From: Anaeromonas sp052088025
Lineage (GTDB): Bacteria > Bacillota > Clostridia > Tissierellales > SIT17
DNA length: 64,000 bases
Direction: 5' to 3'
Assembly (NCBI RefSeq): GCF_052088025.1
Contig: NZ_JBQCYD010000009.1
Coordinates: 3,957-67,956 of the forward strand
Made by a program: the position numbers and the translations under genes. A model generated the notes under the pieces. That model searched no databases. It saw nothing but the letters and a program-made list of their open reading frames with translations, and was not told the DNA's origin. This document shows, piece after piece, positions 51,629-60,674 of the stretch (positions are counted from its first letter, which is position 1; every line of letters begins with the position of its first letter).

Positions 51629-52642
51629 ATGAAGAAAAAGATTGTTTTAATTTTAATACTATTATCTGTTACATTTACTTTTGCTTGTAAAAAAGATCAA
51701 AAAGAAGTTACAGAAAAAAATGATGATATAGACCAAGAAGAAGTAATTGAGGAAGAAGCAGAAGAAGAAAAAGTCAATCCATTATTTGACACTTCTAATC
51801 TAGTGCCAGTAAACAGTAAAATATTTCTAAATAATAAACCTTTAGACTTTAGCAATACCATATCACAAGGGCCCTTATCTAATACTTCAGGAAATGTATT
51901 AGTCCCTTTTAATAAGGCATATGAACTTTTAGGTTTTGATGTAGAAAAAAATGAAAGTGATGAAGATTTAACCTTGTCTGCAAAATATGGAAAGATCAAA
52001 GTATATATATCCATAAATATAGATAAAAACGTCAAATCTATCTCAATTAATAATCAGGATTTAAGTGGCAATGATATTTCTGTTTACATACTTGAAAATA
52101 AAGATAATGATTCAGAGCTTTTAATTCCACTTGAATTCATAGCACAATCAATTGATAGTAATATATTTAAAGGCAATGAAAAAAATTCCTTAGTTTTAAA
52201 TTTCAAAGAAGATGTAGAAGAAAAAAAAGATCAAGCTATAGTTAAAGAAGAGAAAGAATTTAGTCCTGTATTTAGCAATATAGGAGTTGAAATTGGGGAT
52301 TCACTTGATAAGGCAAAGGAAAAGTTTGGGGAAATAGGAGATAGCGGAGGCTATCAAGGATCTGATTATTATTCTTTTGATCACATAACAATATTTACAG
52401 ATATAGGAACAAAAAATATAGTTTCTATAGGTTTGCCTGATTCTACTTATTCTGTAGATGGCATAAAGGCTGGAGATAATATTAAAAAGGTTTTTGATAA
52501 ATATGGCAAGAAAGAAATAGAAGAAGATCCTGATGAAGAGCTATTTGCTGTAATGTATGATGATATTCATGGATATAAAATAAAATATTCCTTAAATGAT
52601 AACAAGGAAACAATAGGTTTTATAAATATATATGAAGAATAA
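51629..52642 (+). CDS. Lipoprotein with copper-amine-oxidase-like N-terminal repeat
   Basis: A 337-residue exported lipoprotein: signal peptide with lipobox FAC and lipidated Cys20, acidic linker (residues 30-50), a middle region (about 55-190) with the strand pattern of the copper amine oxidase N-terminal-like domain (KIFLNNKPLDF, LVPFNKAYELLGFDVEKN, LLIPLEFIAQSI), and a C-terminal domain (about 215-335) rich in strands (GVEIGDSLDKAKEKFGE). These domains are common in clostridial surface proteins; the ligand is unknown. GGGGGC precedes the ATG. Confidence 0.8.
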   Translation: MKKKIVLILILLSVTFTFACKKDQKEVTEKNDDIDQEEVIEEEAEEEKVNPLFDTSNLVPVNSKIFLNNKPLDFSNTISQGPLSNTSGNVLVPFNKAYELLGFDVEKNESDEDLTLSAKYGKIKVYISINIDKNVKSISINNQDLSGNDISVYILENKDNDSELLIPLEFIAQSIDSNIFKGNEKNSLVLNFKEDVEEKKDQAIVKEEKEFSPVFSNIGVEIGDSLDKAKEKFGEIGDSGGYQGSDYYSFDHITIFTDIGTKNIVSIGLPDSTYSVDGIKAGDNIKKVFDKYGKKEIEEDPDEELFAVMYDDIHGYKIKYSLNDNKETIGFINIYEE

Positions 52643-52667
52643 AAACAAGGGCTGAGCCCTTGTTTTT
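52641..52667. terminator. Terminator between convergent lipoprotein genes
   Basis: Hairpin AAACAAGGGCT / AGCCCTTGTTT with T runs on both strands. Confidence 0.88.
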
Positions 52668-52677
52668 ATTTTATTTA

Positions 52678-53430
52678 TTATTGGTTCCCCATATTAGTTA
52701 AATCTTGAATTTCTACATCCTTTGGGATTTCAAATATAGAATCTTTAAATGGACCTTTTTTGAAATCTATTACTCTCATTTTATTTATCAAATTACCATC
52801 TTCATATGTTTCAGCTTTAAGTGGAAATCCATTCTCTTTTGATAACCACAATCTAGAATTAAAATTATCAACTTTATATTCCACAACTTTTACCTTTTGA
52901 CCTTCATAATTTTCATCACCTATTATTGTCATGTTTTCAACATCTAAATCATACATATAATCTTTAAGAAGCTTTCCTTTATCTTCTTCAAGTTCTCTTT
53001 CAATAGATGATTTTATTGCCATATTTTGATTAGGATAATAGATATATTGTTCCTTCTCATCTTCATCTGATATAACTATTATACTTTCTTCTTCTTCTAA
53101 ATTCATTTCAGTTCTAGTTTTATTTCCAGAATTCCACATTTTCATTGTTGCTACTTCGCCTTCAGATTCAGATTCATATTCATAATAATATTCATCTACT
53201 CCTTGTGATTTAGATAAAATTGAATCTATATCACTATCGTCGTTGTTATCACTTGTCTCTTCATTATCTAAGTCAGGTTCTGGTTCTACATCTGGGTCAT
53301 TTTCATCTTCTATTATGTCTTCTTCTACATTACTGTCATTTCCATCTTCACTGTCAGTATCATTTGCGCACCCTGCTATTACTAGTAAAAATGAAAGCAA
53401 TATTATAAAAAGTACTAATAACTTTTTCAT
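52678..53430 (-). CDS. LolA-like lipoprotein
   Basis: A 250-residue lipoprotein: signal peptide with lipobox IAGC (Cys21), an Asp/Glu-rich linker (about 25-65), and a beta-rich domain (about 70-245) with stretches like YYYEYESESEGEVATMKMWN and NFNSRLWLSKENGFPLKAE, which recall LolA/LppX-type folds found in Gram-positive lipoproteins. The natural ligand is unknown. AGGAGG precedes the ATG. Convergent with the other lipoprotein gene. Confidence 0.78.
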   Translation of the reverse strand: MKKLLVLFIILLSFLLVIAGCANDTDSEDGNDSNVEEDIIEDENDPDVEPEPDLDNEETSDNNDDSDIDSILSKSQGVDEYYYEYESESEGEVATMKMWNSGNKTRTEMNLEEEESIIVISDEDEKEQYIYYPNQNMAIKSSIERELEEDKGKLLKDYMYDLDVENMTIIGDENYEGQKVKVVEYKVDNFNSRLWLSKENGFPLKAETYEDGNLINKMRVIDFKKGPFKDSIFEIPKDVEIQDLTNMGNQ

Positions 53431-53503
53431 GGTATGCCTCCTCCCAATATATTATATTAAGTTTTATTAATATATATTTACCCTTCAATTCTTTTTTAAC
53501 ACA

Positions 53504-53537
53504 AAAAAGCTGTAATTCAATTGAATTACAGCTTTTT
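53504..53537 (-). terminator. Terminator of the carbon-nitrogen hydrolase gene
   Basis: Perfect hairpin AAAAAGCTGTAATTCAA / TTGAATTACAGCTTTTT on the minus strand just after the hydrolase stop. Confidence 0.88.
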
Positions 53538-53543
53538 AATATC

Positions 53544-54353
53544 TTATTTCATCTCATATATATTTGGTCTTCTATGTTTGAGTAAGGGTAATTCACCTCT
53601 AACCTTTGTAATATAATCTTTATCCAAATTAGAATAAAGTATTCCTTCTTCAATTTGAAGCTCATCTTGAATATTTCCCCAGGGGCTAGCTACTAAAGAA
53701 TGTCCATATGCCCTATAGCTGCTATCTTCATTTCTTGATTGAGAACATAGCAAGGTATATACTTGATTGTCAAGTGCACGTGCGCGAGCTGATAAATGCC
53801 AATGAGCAGGTCCTGTAGTCATATTAAAAGCAGCAGGTACTATAATAGCATCCACTCCTTTAAGAGCTAAATTCATAGATAAATCTGGAAACCTTATATC
53901 ATAGCATACAATAAGGCCAAATTTCATATCTCCTACTTGAAAGGTAGTTAGATCTTCGCCGGCAGTTAATGTGTCCGACTCTTTAAATTTAGCCCCACCT
54001 TCAACATCAATGTCAAATAAATGGATTTTCCTATGTTTGGCTATTAAATCACCTTTTTTAGAAAAGACATATGAAGTATTATAAATATGTTCACATTCTC
54101 TTTCAGGAATAGAACCACCTACTATCACTAGATTCAGTTCTTTAGCAAGATTTTTCAAAACATCTGTGCTTTCTCCAGGGTATTCTTCAGCAAACTTTTC
54201 AAAATAACTATTATTATATGGAGTGTTGAACATTTCTGGAAGAATTACTAATTCAGCACCATTTCTTGCAGCTTCTTTTATATGCTTTTTGGCTTTCTTT
54301 AAGTTTAGAGACTTTTGATCTTGAACTTTCATTTGAATTAAAGCTATTTTCAT
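53544..54353 (-). CDS. Carbon-nitrogen hydrolase, omega-amidase/nitrilase family
   Basis: A 269-residue nitrilase-superfamily enzyme with the catalytic triad Glu40 (LVILPEMF), Lys109 (KHRKIHLFD) and Cys150 (LIVCYDIRFP). The group including NIT2 hydrolyses alpha-keto amides such as alpha-ketoglutaramate or succinamate; substrate not proven. The ATG at 54353 is preceded by GGAGG; the longer frame begins inside a repeat-like GGGACACGAG stretch and is rejected. The neighbouring 2-hydroxyacid dehydrogenase is divergent. Confidence 0.9.
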   Translation of the reverse strand: MKIALIQMKVQDQKSLNLKKAKKHIKEAARNGAELVILPEMFNTPYNNSYFEKFAEEYPGESTDVLKNLAKELNLVIVGGSIPERECEHIYNTSYVFSKKGDLIAKHRKIHLFDIDVEGGAKFKESDTLTAGEDLTTFQVGDMKFGLIVCYDIRFPDLSMNLALKGVDAIIVPAAFNMTTGPAHWHLSARARALDNQVYTLLCSQSRNEDSSYRAYGHSLVASPWGNIQDELQIEEGILYSNLDKDYITKVRGELPLLKHRRPNIYEMK

Positions 54354-54371
54354 TTCCGCTTTACCTCCTTT

Positions 54372-54401
54372 TGAGACATGGGGACGGTTCTCGTGTCCCA
54401 T
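54372..54401. repeat. Short palindromic repeat unit upstream of the hydrolase
   Basis: GAGACATGGGGACGGTTCTC then GTGTCCCA: an imperfect palindrome with GGGAC/GTCCC arms. Similar GGGACGGTTCTC-type sequences are familiar to me as dispersed repeats of Clostridia; only this copy is in the window. Confidence 0.5.
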
Positions 54402-54473
54402 TATTGTATCAATTAATTTATTAGTATATAATTAAATTATAACATAAATACATATTCTAGAAAGGGGTTTACC

Positions 54474-55397
54474 ATGAAAGTTAAGTTAATAGAACCATTA
54501 AATGTTTCAAAAAAATTGATTGAAGAATTATCAAAACCTATAAAAGATATGGGCCATGAATTTGTCTATTATGATGAAAAAACTACAGAAACAGATGAAC
54601 TGATTGAAAGAAGTAAGGATGCTGATATAGTTATGATAGCAAACAATCCTTATCCTGCTGAAGTAGTAAGTGAAATGGATGATTTAAAATTGATAAATGT
54701 AGCTTTTACTGGAGTTGATCATGTAGCAGTTGATGAAGCTAAAAAAAAGGATATAAAAATTGCTAATGCAGCTGGATATTCAGATACATCAGTTTCTGAA
54801 CTTGTAATAGGTCTTACATTAGAATTATATAGACAAATGGGTATTTCACACCCTGGAAAAGGAATGGAGATAAAGGATAAGACTGTAGGTATAATAGGTA
54901 CTGGAAAAATAGGGATTAGAACAGCAAAACTTTTTCATGCATTTGGTGCAAATTTAATAGCTTATAATAGAACAGAAAAAGATGAAGCTAAAGAAATGGG
55001 TATAAGCTATGTTGAATTAGACGAACTTCTAGCAAAAAGTGATATCATTTCCATACATTTACCACTTAATAATAATACAAGAGATTTTTTAAATAAGGAA
55101 AAATTAGAAAAAATAAACAAGGATGCAATACTTATAAATTGTGCAAGAGGTCCTATTATAGATAACAAGGCCCTAGCTGATTTATTAAATGATGGAAAAA
55201 TATCAGGAGCTGGAATAGATGTATTTGATATGGAGCCACCTCTTCCAAAAGATTATCCTCTTTTATATGCTCAAAATGCAATTTTGACTCCTCATATAGC
55301 ATATTTAACTGAAGAATCTATGATAAGACGAGCTGAAATAGCATTTGATAACACGATCTCATTCTTAAAAGATGAACCTAAAAATTTAATAAATTAA
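54474..55397 (+). CDS. D-isomer-specific 2-hydroxyacid dehydrogenase family protein
   Basis: A 307-residue dehydrogenase: Rossmann motif GIIGTGKIGIRTAKLFHAFG (residues about 140-160), the NCARGPIIDNKAL segment with the substrate Arg, and the His in LTPHIAYLTEE near residue 270. Such enzymes reduce 2-keto acids (hydroxypyruvate, phosphohydroxypyruvate, glyoxylate and others); the specific one is not clear. AAAGGGG precedes the ATG. Confidence 0.9.
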   Translation: MKVKLIEPLNVSKKLIEELSKPIKDMGHEFVYYDEKTTETDELIERSKDADIVMIANNPYPAEVVSEMDDLKLINVAFTGVDHVAVDEAKKKDIKIANAAGYSDTSVSELVIGLTLELYRQMGISHPGKGMEIKDKTVGIIGTGKIGIRTAKLFHAFGANLIAYNRTEKDEAKEMGISYVELDELLAKSDIISIHLPLNNNTRDFLNKEKLEKINKDAILINCARGPIIDNKALADLLNDGKISGAGIDVFDMEPPLPKDYPLLYAQNAILTPHIAYLTEESMIRRAEIAFDNTISFLKDEPKNLIN

Positions 55398-55402
55398 AAA
55401 TG

Positions 55403-55434
55403 AGAGCTTAACAAATACATATTTGTTAAGCTCT
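55403..55434. terminator. Terminator between the dehydrogenase and DUF3284 genes
   Basis: Hairpin AGAGCTTAACAAAT / ATTTGTTAAGCTCT; overlaps the end of the convergent DUF3284 gene. Confidence 0.8.
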
Positions 55435-55869
55435 ATTGTTTATAATATATGATTCTATATTTTTCAAAAGATTTTTAGCTTTCTGCATGGTTTTTTTCTT
55501 ATTGAAAAAATTAGCTATTTTAAAATTTAAAGCTTTGATCATGTCAGGTGCTATATACTTTTCCCTATATATTACCTTTATTTTTTCATCACTCAAACTA
55601 TTTACATCATATTCAATAATGTTTTCACCTTGTTTACTTTCATATCTTGCCTTATATTTTTTATAAAGGTTAAATTCTACTAAACTTATCTTTATTTCAC
55701 CTAATTCCCCAACTCTTGTCTTTAGTATCTTTTCATATTTAAAGCCTTCAACTATATCTTCTTTTGATAAATCCTTACCAGTACTTTCCTTTACATCTTT
55801 TATGACAGAATTATATAGAAAATCAAAGAATTCTTCCTTACTTACTTGTAAATCCAAACTTACTTTCAC
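55426..55869 (-). CDS. DUF3284 domain protein
   Basis: A 147-residue protein with the DUF3284 pattern: N-terminal VSKEEFFDFLYNSVIKDVKE, a beta-rich middle (KARYESKQGENIIEYDVNSL) and a C-terminal basic helix (IANFFNKKKTMQKAKNLLKN). It resembles a START/SRPBCC-like fold; members in Firmicutes are often near sugar operons, function unknown. Start GTG at 55869 after AGGAG. Confidence 0.8.
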   Translation of the reverse strand: MKVSLDLQVSKEEFFDFLYNSVIKDVKESTGKDLSKEDIVEGFKYEKILKTRVGELGEIKISLVEFNLYKKYKARYESKQGENIIEYDVNSLSDEKIKVIYREKYIAPDMIKALNFKIANFFNKKKTMQKAKNLLKNIESYIINNRA

Positions 55870-55941
55870 ATCATCACTCCTATATGATTTGTATATATTA
55901 CTTTTATAATATCATATTTAAAATAATAAAAAAGCAAATAA

Positions 55942-55985
55942 ATGCCTAGGAGTAAAATTCCAATTGGAATTCTATCCTAAGCATT
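55942..55985 (-). terminator. Terminator of transketolase gene
   Basis: Long hairpin AATGCTTAGGATAGAATTCC / GGAATTTTACTCCTAGGCATT followed by a T-rich tail on the minus strand. Confidence 0.75.
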
Positions 55986-56046
55986 TTATTTAAACAATAC
56001 TATTTGAAAGTTTCTATTCTATTTCCAAATATTGACTAACATGAAA

Positions 56047-58020
56047 CTACATCATTTCTTTTACTGTTTTAACTACATTTGATACACTAAATCCGAATTC
56101 TTCCATCAGTTTTTCTGCTGGTGCTGATGCTCCAAAGTGGTCTATTCCTATATTTTTTCCTTCAGAACCTGTATATTTTTGCCATCCAAAAGTAGTTCCT
56201 GCTTCTATTGAAACTCTTTTACTTATATTTTTTGGCAATACTTTTTCTTTATACTCAGCATCTTGAGCTTCAAATAATTCCCAAGATAATATACTTACAA
56301 CACGAGCGTCAATATTTTCTTTTGCAAGTTCTTTTTGTGCATCCATTGCAAGTGATACTTCAGAACCTGTTGCTATTAAAATAGCATCTGGTGAATATTT
56401 CTTTTCAGGACTTACAATATATCCACCTCTATTAGCATCTTCAACACTATCAAGTACTGGTAATCCTTGACGAGTAAGAGCTATAACTGATGGTCCATCA
56501 GTATTTTTAAGTGCTTCTATCCAAGCAACTGCAGTTTCTTTTGCATCTGCTGGTCTAAATACCTTTAGATTTGGTATGGTTCTAAGTGCTGCTAATTGCT
56601 CTATAGGTTGATGAGTTGGTCCATCTTCGCCAAGTGCTATAGAATCATGAGTAAAGACATATACAACTGGTTGATTCATTAGAGCAGATAATCTTATAGC
56701 TGGTCTCATATAGTTTGAAAATATAAGGAAAGTTGCTCCAAATGTTCTAAATCCACCATGAAGTGAGATACCATTTAATATTGCTCCCATACCATGCTCA
56801 CGTACTCCAAAGTTTATATTATTTCCATCTGGAGTGTCAGCTTGGAAATCTCCTGTGTTATTCATAGTAGTCTTGTTTGAACCTGCTAAATCTGCAGAAC
56901 CACCAAATATATTATCCATATGTTTAGCTATTACATTGATTACCTTACCACCTGCAGCACGTGTAGCTATGTCTTTGTCAAAATTAAATAATTCACTATC
57001 ATTTAATAGTTCATCTGATAGTTCTAAACTATGCCATCTATCCCATTTAGCTGCAAGTTCAGGATGTTTTTCTCTATATTTATCAAACTTTTCATTCCAA
57101 TCTTGTCTTAGCTTATCTTTTTCATCAATTACTCTTCCCATATGAGTATATACATCTTCTGGAATAAAGAATGCTTCATGTTCCCAGTCCATATTTTCAC
57201 GAGTAAGTTTGATCTCATCTGCCCCAAGTGGTGCACCATGAGCTACAGATTGACCTGCCTTGTTTGGAGAACCATATCCTATTGTAGTTGGAACCTTTAT
57301 AAGTGTTGGTTTATCTGATTTCTTAGCCATTTCTATTAAATCTGATAATTCATCTATATCTTCACTATTTCTAGATTCTAATACTTCCCATCCATAAGCT
57401 TCAAATCTTTTACCTACATCTTCAGTAAAAGCTATGTCAGTAGTTCCATCTATAGTAATTTTGTTATCATCATATAGTACTATCAATTTAGAAAGTTTTA
57501 AATGTCCTGCAAGTGAACATGCTTCAGATGCAACACCTTCCATCATGTCTCCATCTCCAGCTACTACATAAGTGAAGTGATCTACTATATTCATATCACT
57601 AGTATTAAATTCAGCAGCAAGTCTTTTTTCAGCCATTGCCATACCCACAGCATTTGCAATACCTTGACCAAGAGGTCCTGTTGTAGTTTCAATTCCCTCA
57701 GTATGACCATACTCAGGATGCCCTGGTGTTTTAGAACCCCATTGTCTGAAATCTTTGATGTCTTCCATAGCTACATCATAACCAAATAAATGAAGTAGTG
57801 AATATTGAAGCATTGATCCATGTCCTGCTGATAGTACAAATCTATCACGATTAGCCCAAGTAGGGTCATTTTTACTTACATTTAAATGTTTAGCCCAAAG
57901 TGTATAGCTTAAAGTTGCTGTACCCATAGGAAGTCCTGGATGTCCTGAATTTGCTTTTTCTACTGCATCCATTGATAAAAATCTTATACTATTAATAACT
58001 TTTTTGTCCATTTTACTCAA
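56047..58020 (-). CDS. tkt: Transketolase
   Basis: A 657-residue full-length transketolase of the non-oxidative pentose phosphate pathway. Thiamine diphosphate motif GDGDMMEGVASEACSLAGHL starts near residue 155, substrate-binding GHGSML near the N-terminus, and HDSIALGEDGPTHQPIEQ in the pyrimidine domain. The TTG start at 58020 lies 8 bases after AGGAGG and is preferred over the later ATG. Terminators lie on both sides, so it is its own unit beside the threonate-type operon. Confidence 0.97.
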   Translation of the reverse strand: MSKMDKKVINSIRFLSMDAVEKANSGHPGLPMGTATLSYTLWAKHLNVSKNDPTWANRDRFVLSAGHGSMLQYSLLHLFGYDVAMEDIKDFRQWGSKTPGHPEYGHTEGIETTTGPLGQGIANAVGMAMAEKRLAAEFNTSDMNIVDHFTYVVAGDGDMMEGVASEACSLAGHLKLSKLIVLYDDNKITIDGTTDIAFTEDVGKRFEAYGWEVLESRNSEDIDELSDLIEMAKKSDKPTLIKVPTTIGYGSPNKAGQSVAHGAPLGADEIKLTRENMDWEHEAFFIPEDVYTHMGRVIDEKDKLRQDWNEKFDKYREKHPELAAKWDRWHSLELSDELLNDSELFNFDKDIATRAAGGKVINVIAKHMDNIFGGSADLAGSNKTTMNNTGDFQADTPDGNNINFGVREHGMGAILNGISLHGGFRTFGATFLIFSNYMRPAIRLSALMNQPVVYVFTHDSIALGEDGPTHQPIEQLAALRTIPNLKVFRPADAKETAVAWIEALKNTDGPSVIALTRQGLPVLDSVEDANRGGYIVSPEKKYSPDAILIATGSEVSLAMDAQKELAKENIDARVVSILSWELFEAQDAEYKEKVLPKNISKRVSIEAGTTFGWQKYTGSEGKNIGIDHFGASAPAEKLMEEFGFSVSNVVKTVKEMM

Positions 58021-58153
58021 AATTTTTTCCTCCTTTTATTTAAAAAACTCTCTTTTCTTATACTTCCACCCATCATTATAATCTTTATTTTAAAATATGT
58101 CTAATAATAATTATACCCTATTATAGTTAATATAATAAGTTTCATCATATAAT

Positions 58154-58186
58154 AAAGGCCTATAGTATATTTTACTATAAGCCTTT
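58154..58186 (-). terminator. Terminator of the GntP permease gene
   Basis: Hairpin AAAGGCTTATAGTAAA / TATACTATAGGCCTTT on the minus strand after the gntP-type stop. Confidence 0.78.
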
Positions 58187-58195
58187 AAATCTAAT

Positions 58196-59578
58196 CTATC
58201 CAAATATTGCATTTACTATTAATAACTCAACTAATCCTACAAACCAAGCTATAGTTGTTGTTACTGACCAAACTCTGATTTGTTCTTTTGCTTCCTTTAT
58301 TCCAAGCATTCTATTTACTACCCAGAAATAACTATCATTGAAATATGAGAACATCAATGATCCCATAGAAGCTCCAATTGCTGCAAATACTGGATTAACA
58401 TTTAGTGTTGCAATAATAGGTGCAGTAATAGATGCAGCAGTAATCATTGCAACAGTACCACTACCTTGAATTAATCTTACAAGAGTTGCAATAGCAAATG
58501 GTAATAATATTGCTGGTAAGTTTGATTTTGCTATAAGTTCTGCAATATAATCTCCAGCTCCACTATCTCTTAAAACCATACCAAGAGCTCCACCACCACC
58601 AGTTACCAGTATTATAATTCCTGCTGATTTTATTCCAAGTTCCATTTTTTCCAATGTTTCTTCCCTACTAAATCTACCTGTTAAACCAAATATAGCAACT
58701 AAAAGTCCTATACCTACTGCAATAACTGGTGCTCCTAAAAATGCTATAATAGGAGCTAAATCTCCTTCATATCCTACTGTACTAGCTATAGTATTTATTA
58801 GTATAAATATTATAGGAACTAATATAGGTGCAAAGGACATGAAAGTTGAAGGTAAATCTTCACTTTCTTCTTCCAAACTAAAAGTTTCACCAAGTTTCAC
58901 TTCTTCAGGAGATGATTCTATCCATGTAAGTCCATCTTCTGATGGTAGTCTGTATATTTTATTACCAATCCATTTACCATAAAGCATACCTGCAGCTGTC
59001 ATAGGAATTGCAAGTATAATACCCCATAAGAGAAATGATCCTACACTTACACCAAATATCCCAGCAACCCCAACAGGTCCAGGTGTTGGTGGTACAAGTG
59101 AATGAGTTATTACAAGTCCTAAAGCTAGAGCTATTCCTAAAGATATGCCTGACTTTTTAGTTTTACGTGATATCGCTTTCACAAGGGGTGATAATATAAC
59201 AAATCCAGAATCACAATAAATAGGTATAGCAACAATAAATCCTGTTAGGGCTAGTGCGATTTCCTCTCTACCCTTACCAAGTCTCTTTATAAAGGTTCTT
59301 GCCATTCTTTCTGCAGCACCACTAATTCTAAATATTTCCCCCATCATAACACCAAATCCAATTATTATACCAATACTACCAAGAGTACCTCCAAATCCCT
59401 TAGTGATTGAATCAATTATAGTATTTGGTGGCATTCCGCCTATCAAACCTGTAACTGCTGCTGTAATTATAAGAGCTAAAAATGCATGTATCTTAGTTTT
59501 CATTATTAAAAATATCAATAACGTAATACCTATAACTAAACCCAAAATCATTTGACCACCTGAAACTGCTACATCCAT
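58196..59578 (-). CDS. GntP-family acid sugar permease
   Basis: A 460-residue membrane protein with about 12 spans, characteristic GntP segments (TKGFGGTLGSIGIIIGFGVM, ALGLVITHSLVPPTPGPVGV) and no signal peptide. The family imports gluconate, glycerate, threonate and similar acids by proton symport. Its operon with a DUF1537 kinase and PdxA2 suggests a four-carbon acid sugar as substrate. ATG after AGGAGG. Confidence 0.92.
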   Translation of the reverse strand: MDVAVSGGQMILGLVIGITLLIFLIMKTKIHAFLALIITAAVTGLIGGMPPNTIIDSITKGFGGTLGSIGIIIGFGVMMGEIFRISGAAERMARTFIKRLGKGREEIALALTGFIVAIPIYCDSGFVILSPLVKAISRKTKKSGISLGIALALGLVITHSLVPPTPGPVGVAGIFGVSVGSFLLWGIILAIPMTAAGMLYGKWIGNKIYRLPSEDGLTWIESSPEEVKLGETFSLEEESEDLPSTFMSFAPILVPIIFILINTIASTVGYEGDLAPIIAFLGAPVIAVGIGLLVAIFGLTGRFSREETLEKMELGIKSAGIIILVTGGGGALGMVLRDSGAGDYIAELIAKSNLPAILLPFAIATLVRLIQGSGTVAMITAASITAPIIATLNVNPVFAAIGASMGSLMFSYFNDSYFWVVNRMLGIKEAKEQIRVWSVTTTIAWFVGLVELLIVNAIFG

Positions 59579-59620
59579 AATAATAATCCTCCTTTTTATA
59601 ATATATTATGCCGATTTATT

Positions 59621-59650
59621 TCCCCCATACATATTTATAAATATGCATGG
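59621..59650. other. Intercistronic stem-loop between pdxA2 and gntP genes
   Basis: Inverted repeat CCCCATGCATATTTA / TAAATATGTATGGGG with no strong T run, between the pdxA-like stop and the permease gene; possibly RNA processing or partial termination. Confidence 0.55.
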
Positions 59651-59661
59651 GGATTATTATA

Positions 59662-60666
59662 TTATCTATTATATTTAGGTGCATATTCTGCAGCTAAACG
59701 AATAGCTTCTATCATACTTACTGCACTGGCTTTTCCACTTCCTGCTATATCTAGAGCTGTTCCATGGTCTACTGATGTTCTTAAAAATGGTAGATTGTTT
59801 GTGATAGATATTGTTCTTTCAAAATCAACCATCTTAGTAGCTATATGACCTTGATCATGATAAAGAGATAAAACAGCATCATAACTACCCTTTAGTGCAA
59901 AATGAAAAACTGAATCAGCTGGTACTGGTCCTACTACATCAATTCCTTCTTCTTGAGATTTCTTTATTGCAGGTGCCATTTCCTTAACCTCAGCATCCCC
60001 AAACAAACCATTCTCTCCACTATGTGGATTTAAACCAGCAACTGCAAGTTTTGGACTTTCTACTCCTAAAATATTTAGAGTATCCATGCAACGTTTTATA
60101 TAATCATACAATCTTTCTTCAGTTACCATATCACAAGCTTCCTTTAAAGATACATGACGTGATAGGAAAAACACTCTTAAATTATGCACTTGAAACATTG
60201 TAAGAGGATCATGACTATCAGTTAAATCTTCTAGCATTTCAGTATGGCCTATATATTTAACTCCACCCTCTTTAAGTGATTCCTTGTTTATTGGTGTAGT
60301 AGCTATTGCTTCTACCTTTTTATCCATTGCTAATTCTACAGACTTCTTAATATATTCAAATGCAGCCTTTCCAGATTCTCCTTGAACCTTTCCAACCTTT
60401 AATTGATCAATATTTACATTTTTTAAATCAATTAAATTTAATACATTTTTCTTGTAATTTCCTTCTTCCACATTTTCAATAATATTTATTTCTAAATCTA
60501 AATCACAAAATCTCATAGCTTGCTCAAGTGTAGCCCTATCACCTATAACTACTGGCTTTGATATTTCATTTGTATTTTCATCAGCTATTGATTTCACTAC
60601 TATTTCTGGTCCTATTCCAGCAGGGTCACCCATTGGTATTCCTATATATGGTCTATTCATATTCAT
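59662..60666 (-). CDS. pdxA2: PdxA2-type 4-phospho-threonate/erythronate dehydrogenase
   Basis: A 334-residue PdxA-family protein: N-terminal IGIPMGDPAGIGPE, central IGHTEMLEDL, and SLYHDQGHIATKM with divalent-metal His. Beside a DUF1537 kinase such enzymes are PdxA2, oxidising and decarboxylating D-threonate or D-erythronate 4-phosphate to dihydroxyacetone phosphate, not vitamin B6 synthesis. The first ATG (60666) is 3 bases from GGAG and the ATG two codons later is better spaced, so the true start may be 60660. Confidence 0.9.
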   Translation of the reverse strand: MNMNRPYIGIPMGDPAGIGPEIVVKSIADENTNEISKPVVIGDRATLEQAMRFCDLDLEINIIENVEEGNYKKNVLNLIDLKNVNIDQLKVGKVQGESGKAAFEYIKKSVELAMDKKVEAIATTPINKESLKEGGVKYIGHTEMLEDLTDSHDPLTMFQVHNLRVFFLSRHVSLKEACDMVTEERLYDYIKRCMDTLNILGVESPKLAVAGLNPHSGENGLFGDAEVKEMAPAIKKSQEEGIDVVGPVPADSVFHFALKGSYDAVLSLYHDQGHIATKMVDFERTISITNNLPFLRTSVDHGTALDIAGSGKASAVSMIEAIRLAAEYAPKYNR

Positions 60667-60674
60667 ACACTCCT

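Noticed and set aside
59662..60666. Vitamin B6 synthesis PdxA
   Set aside because: Operon with a DUF1537 kinase, GntP permease and DeoR regulator points to PdxA2 in acid sugar catabolism.
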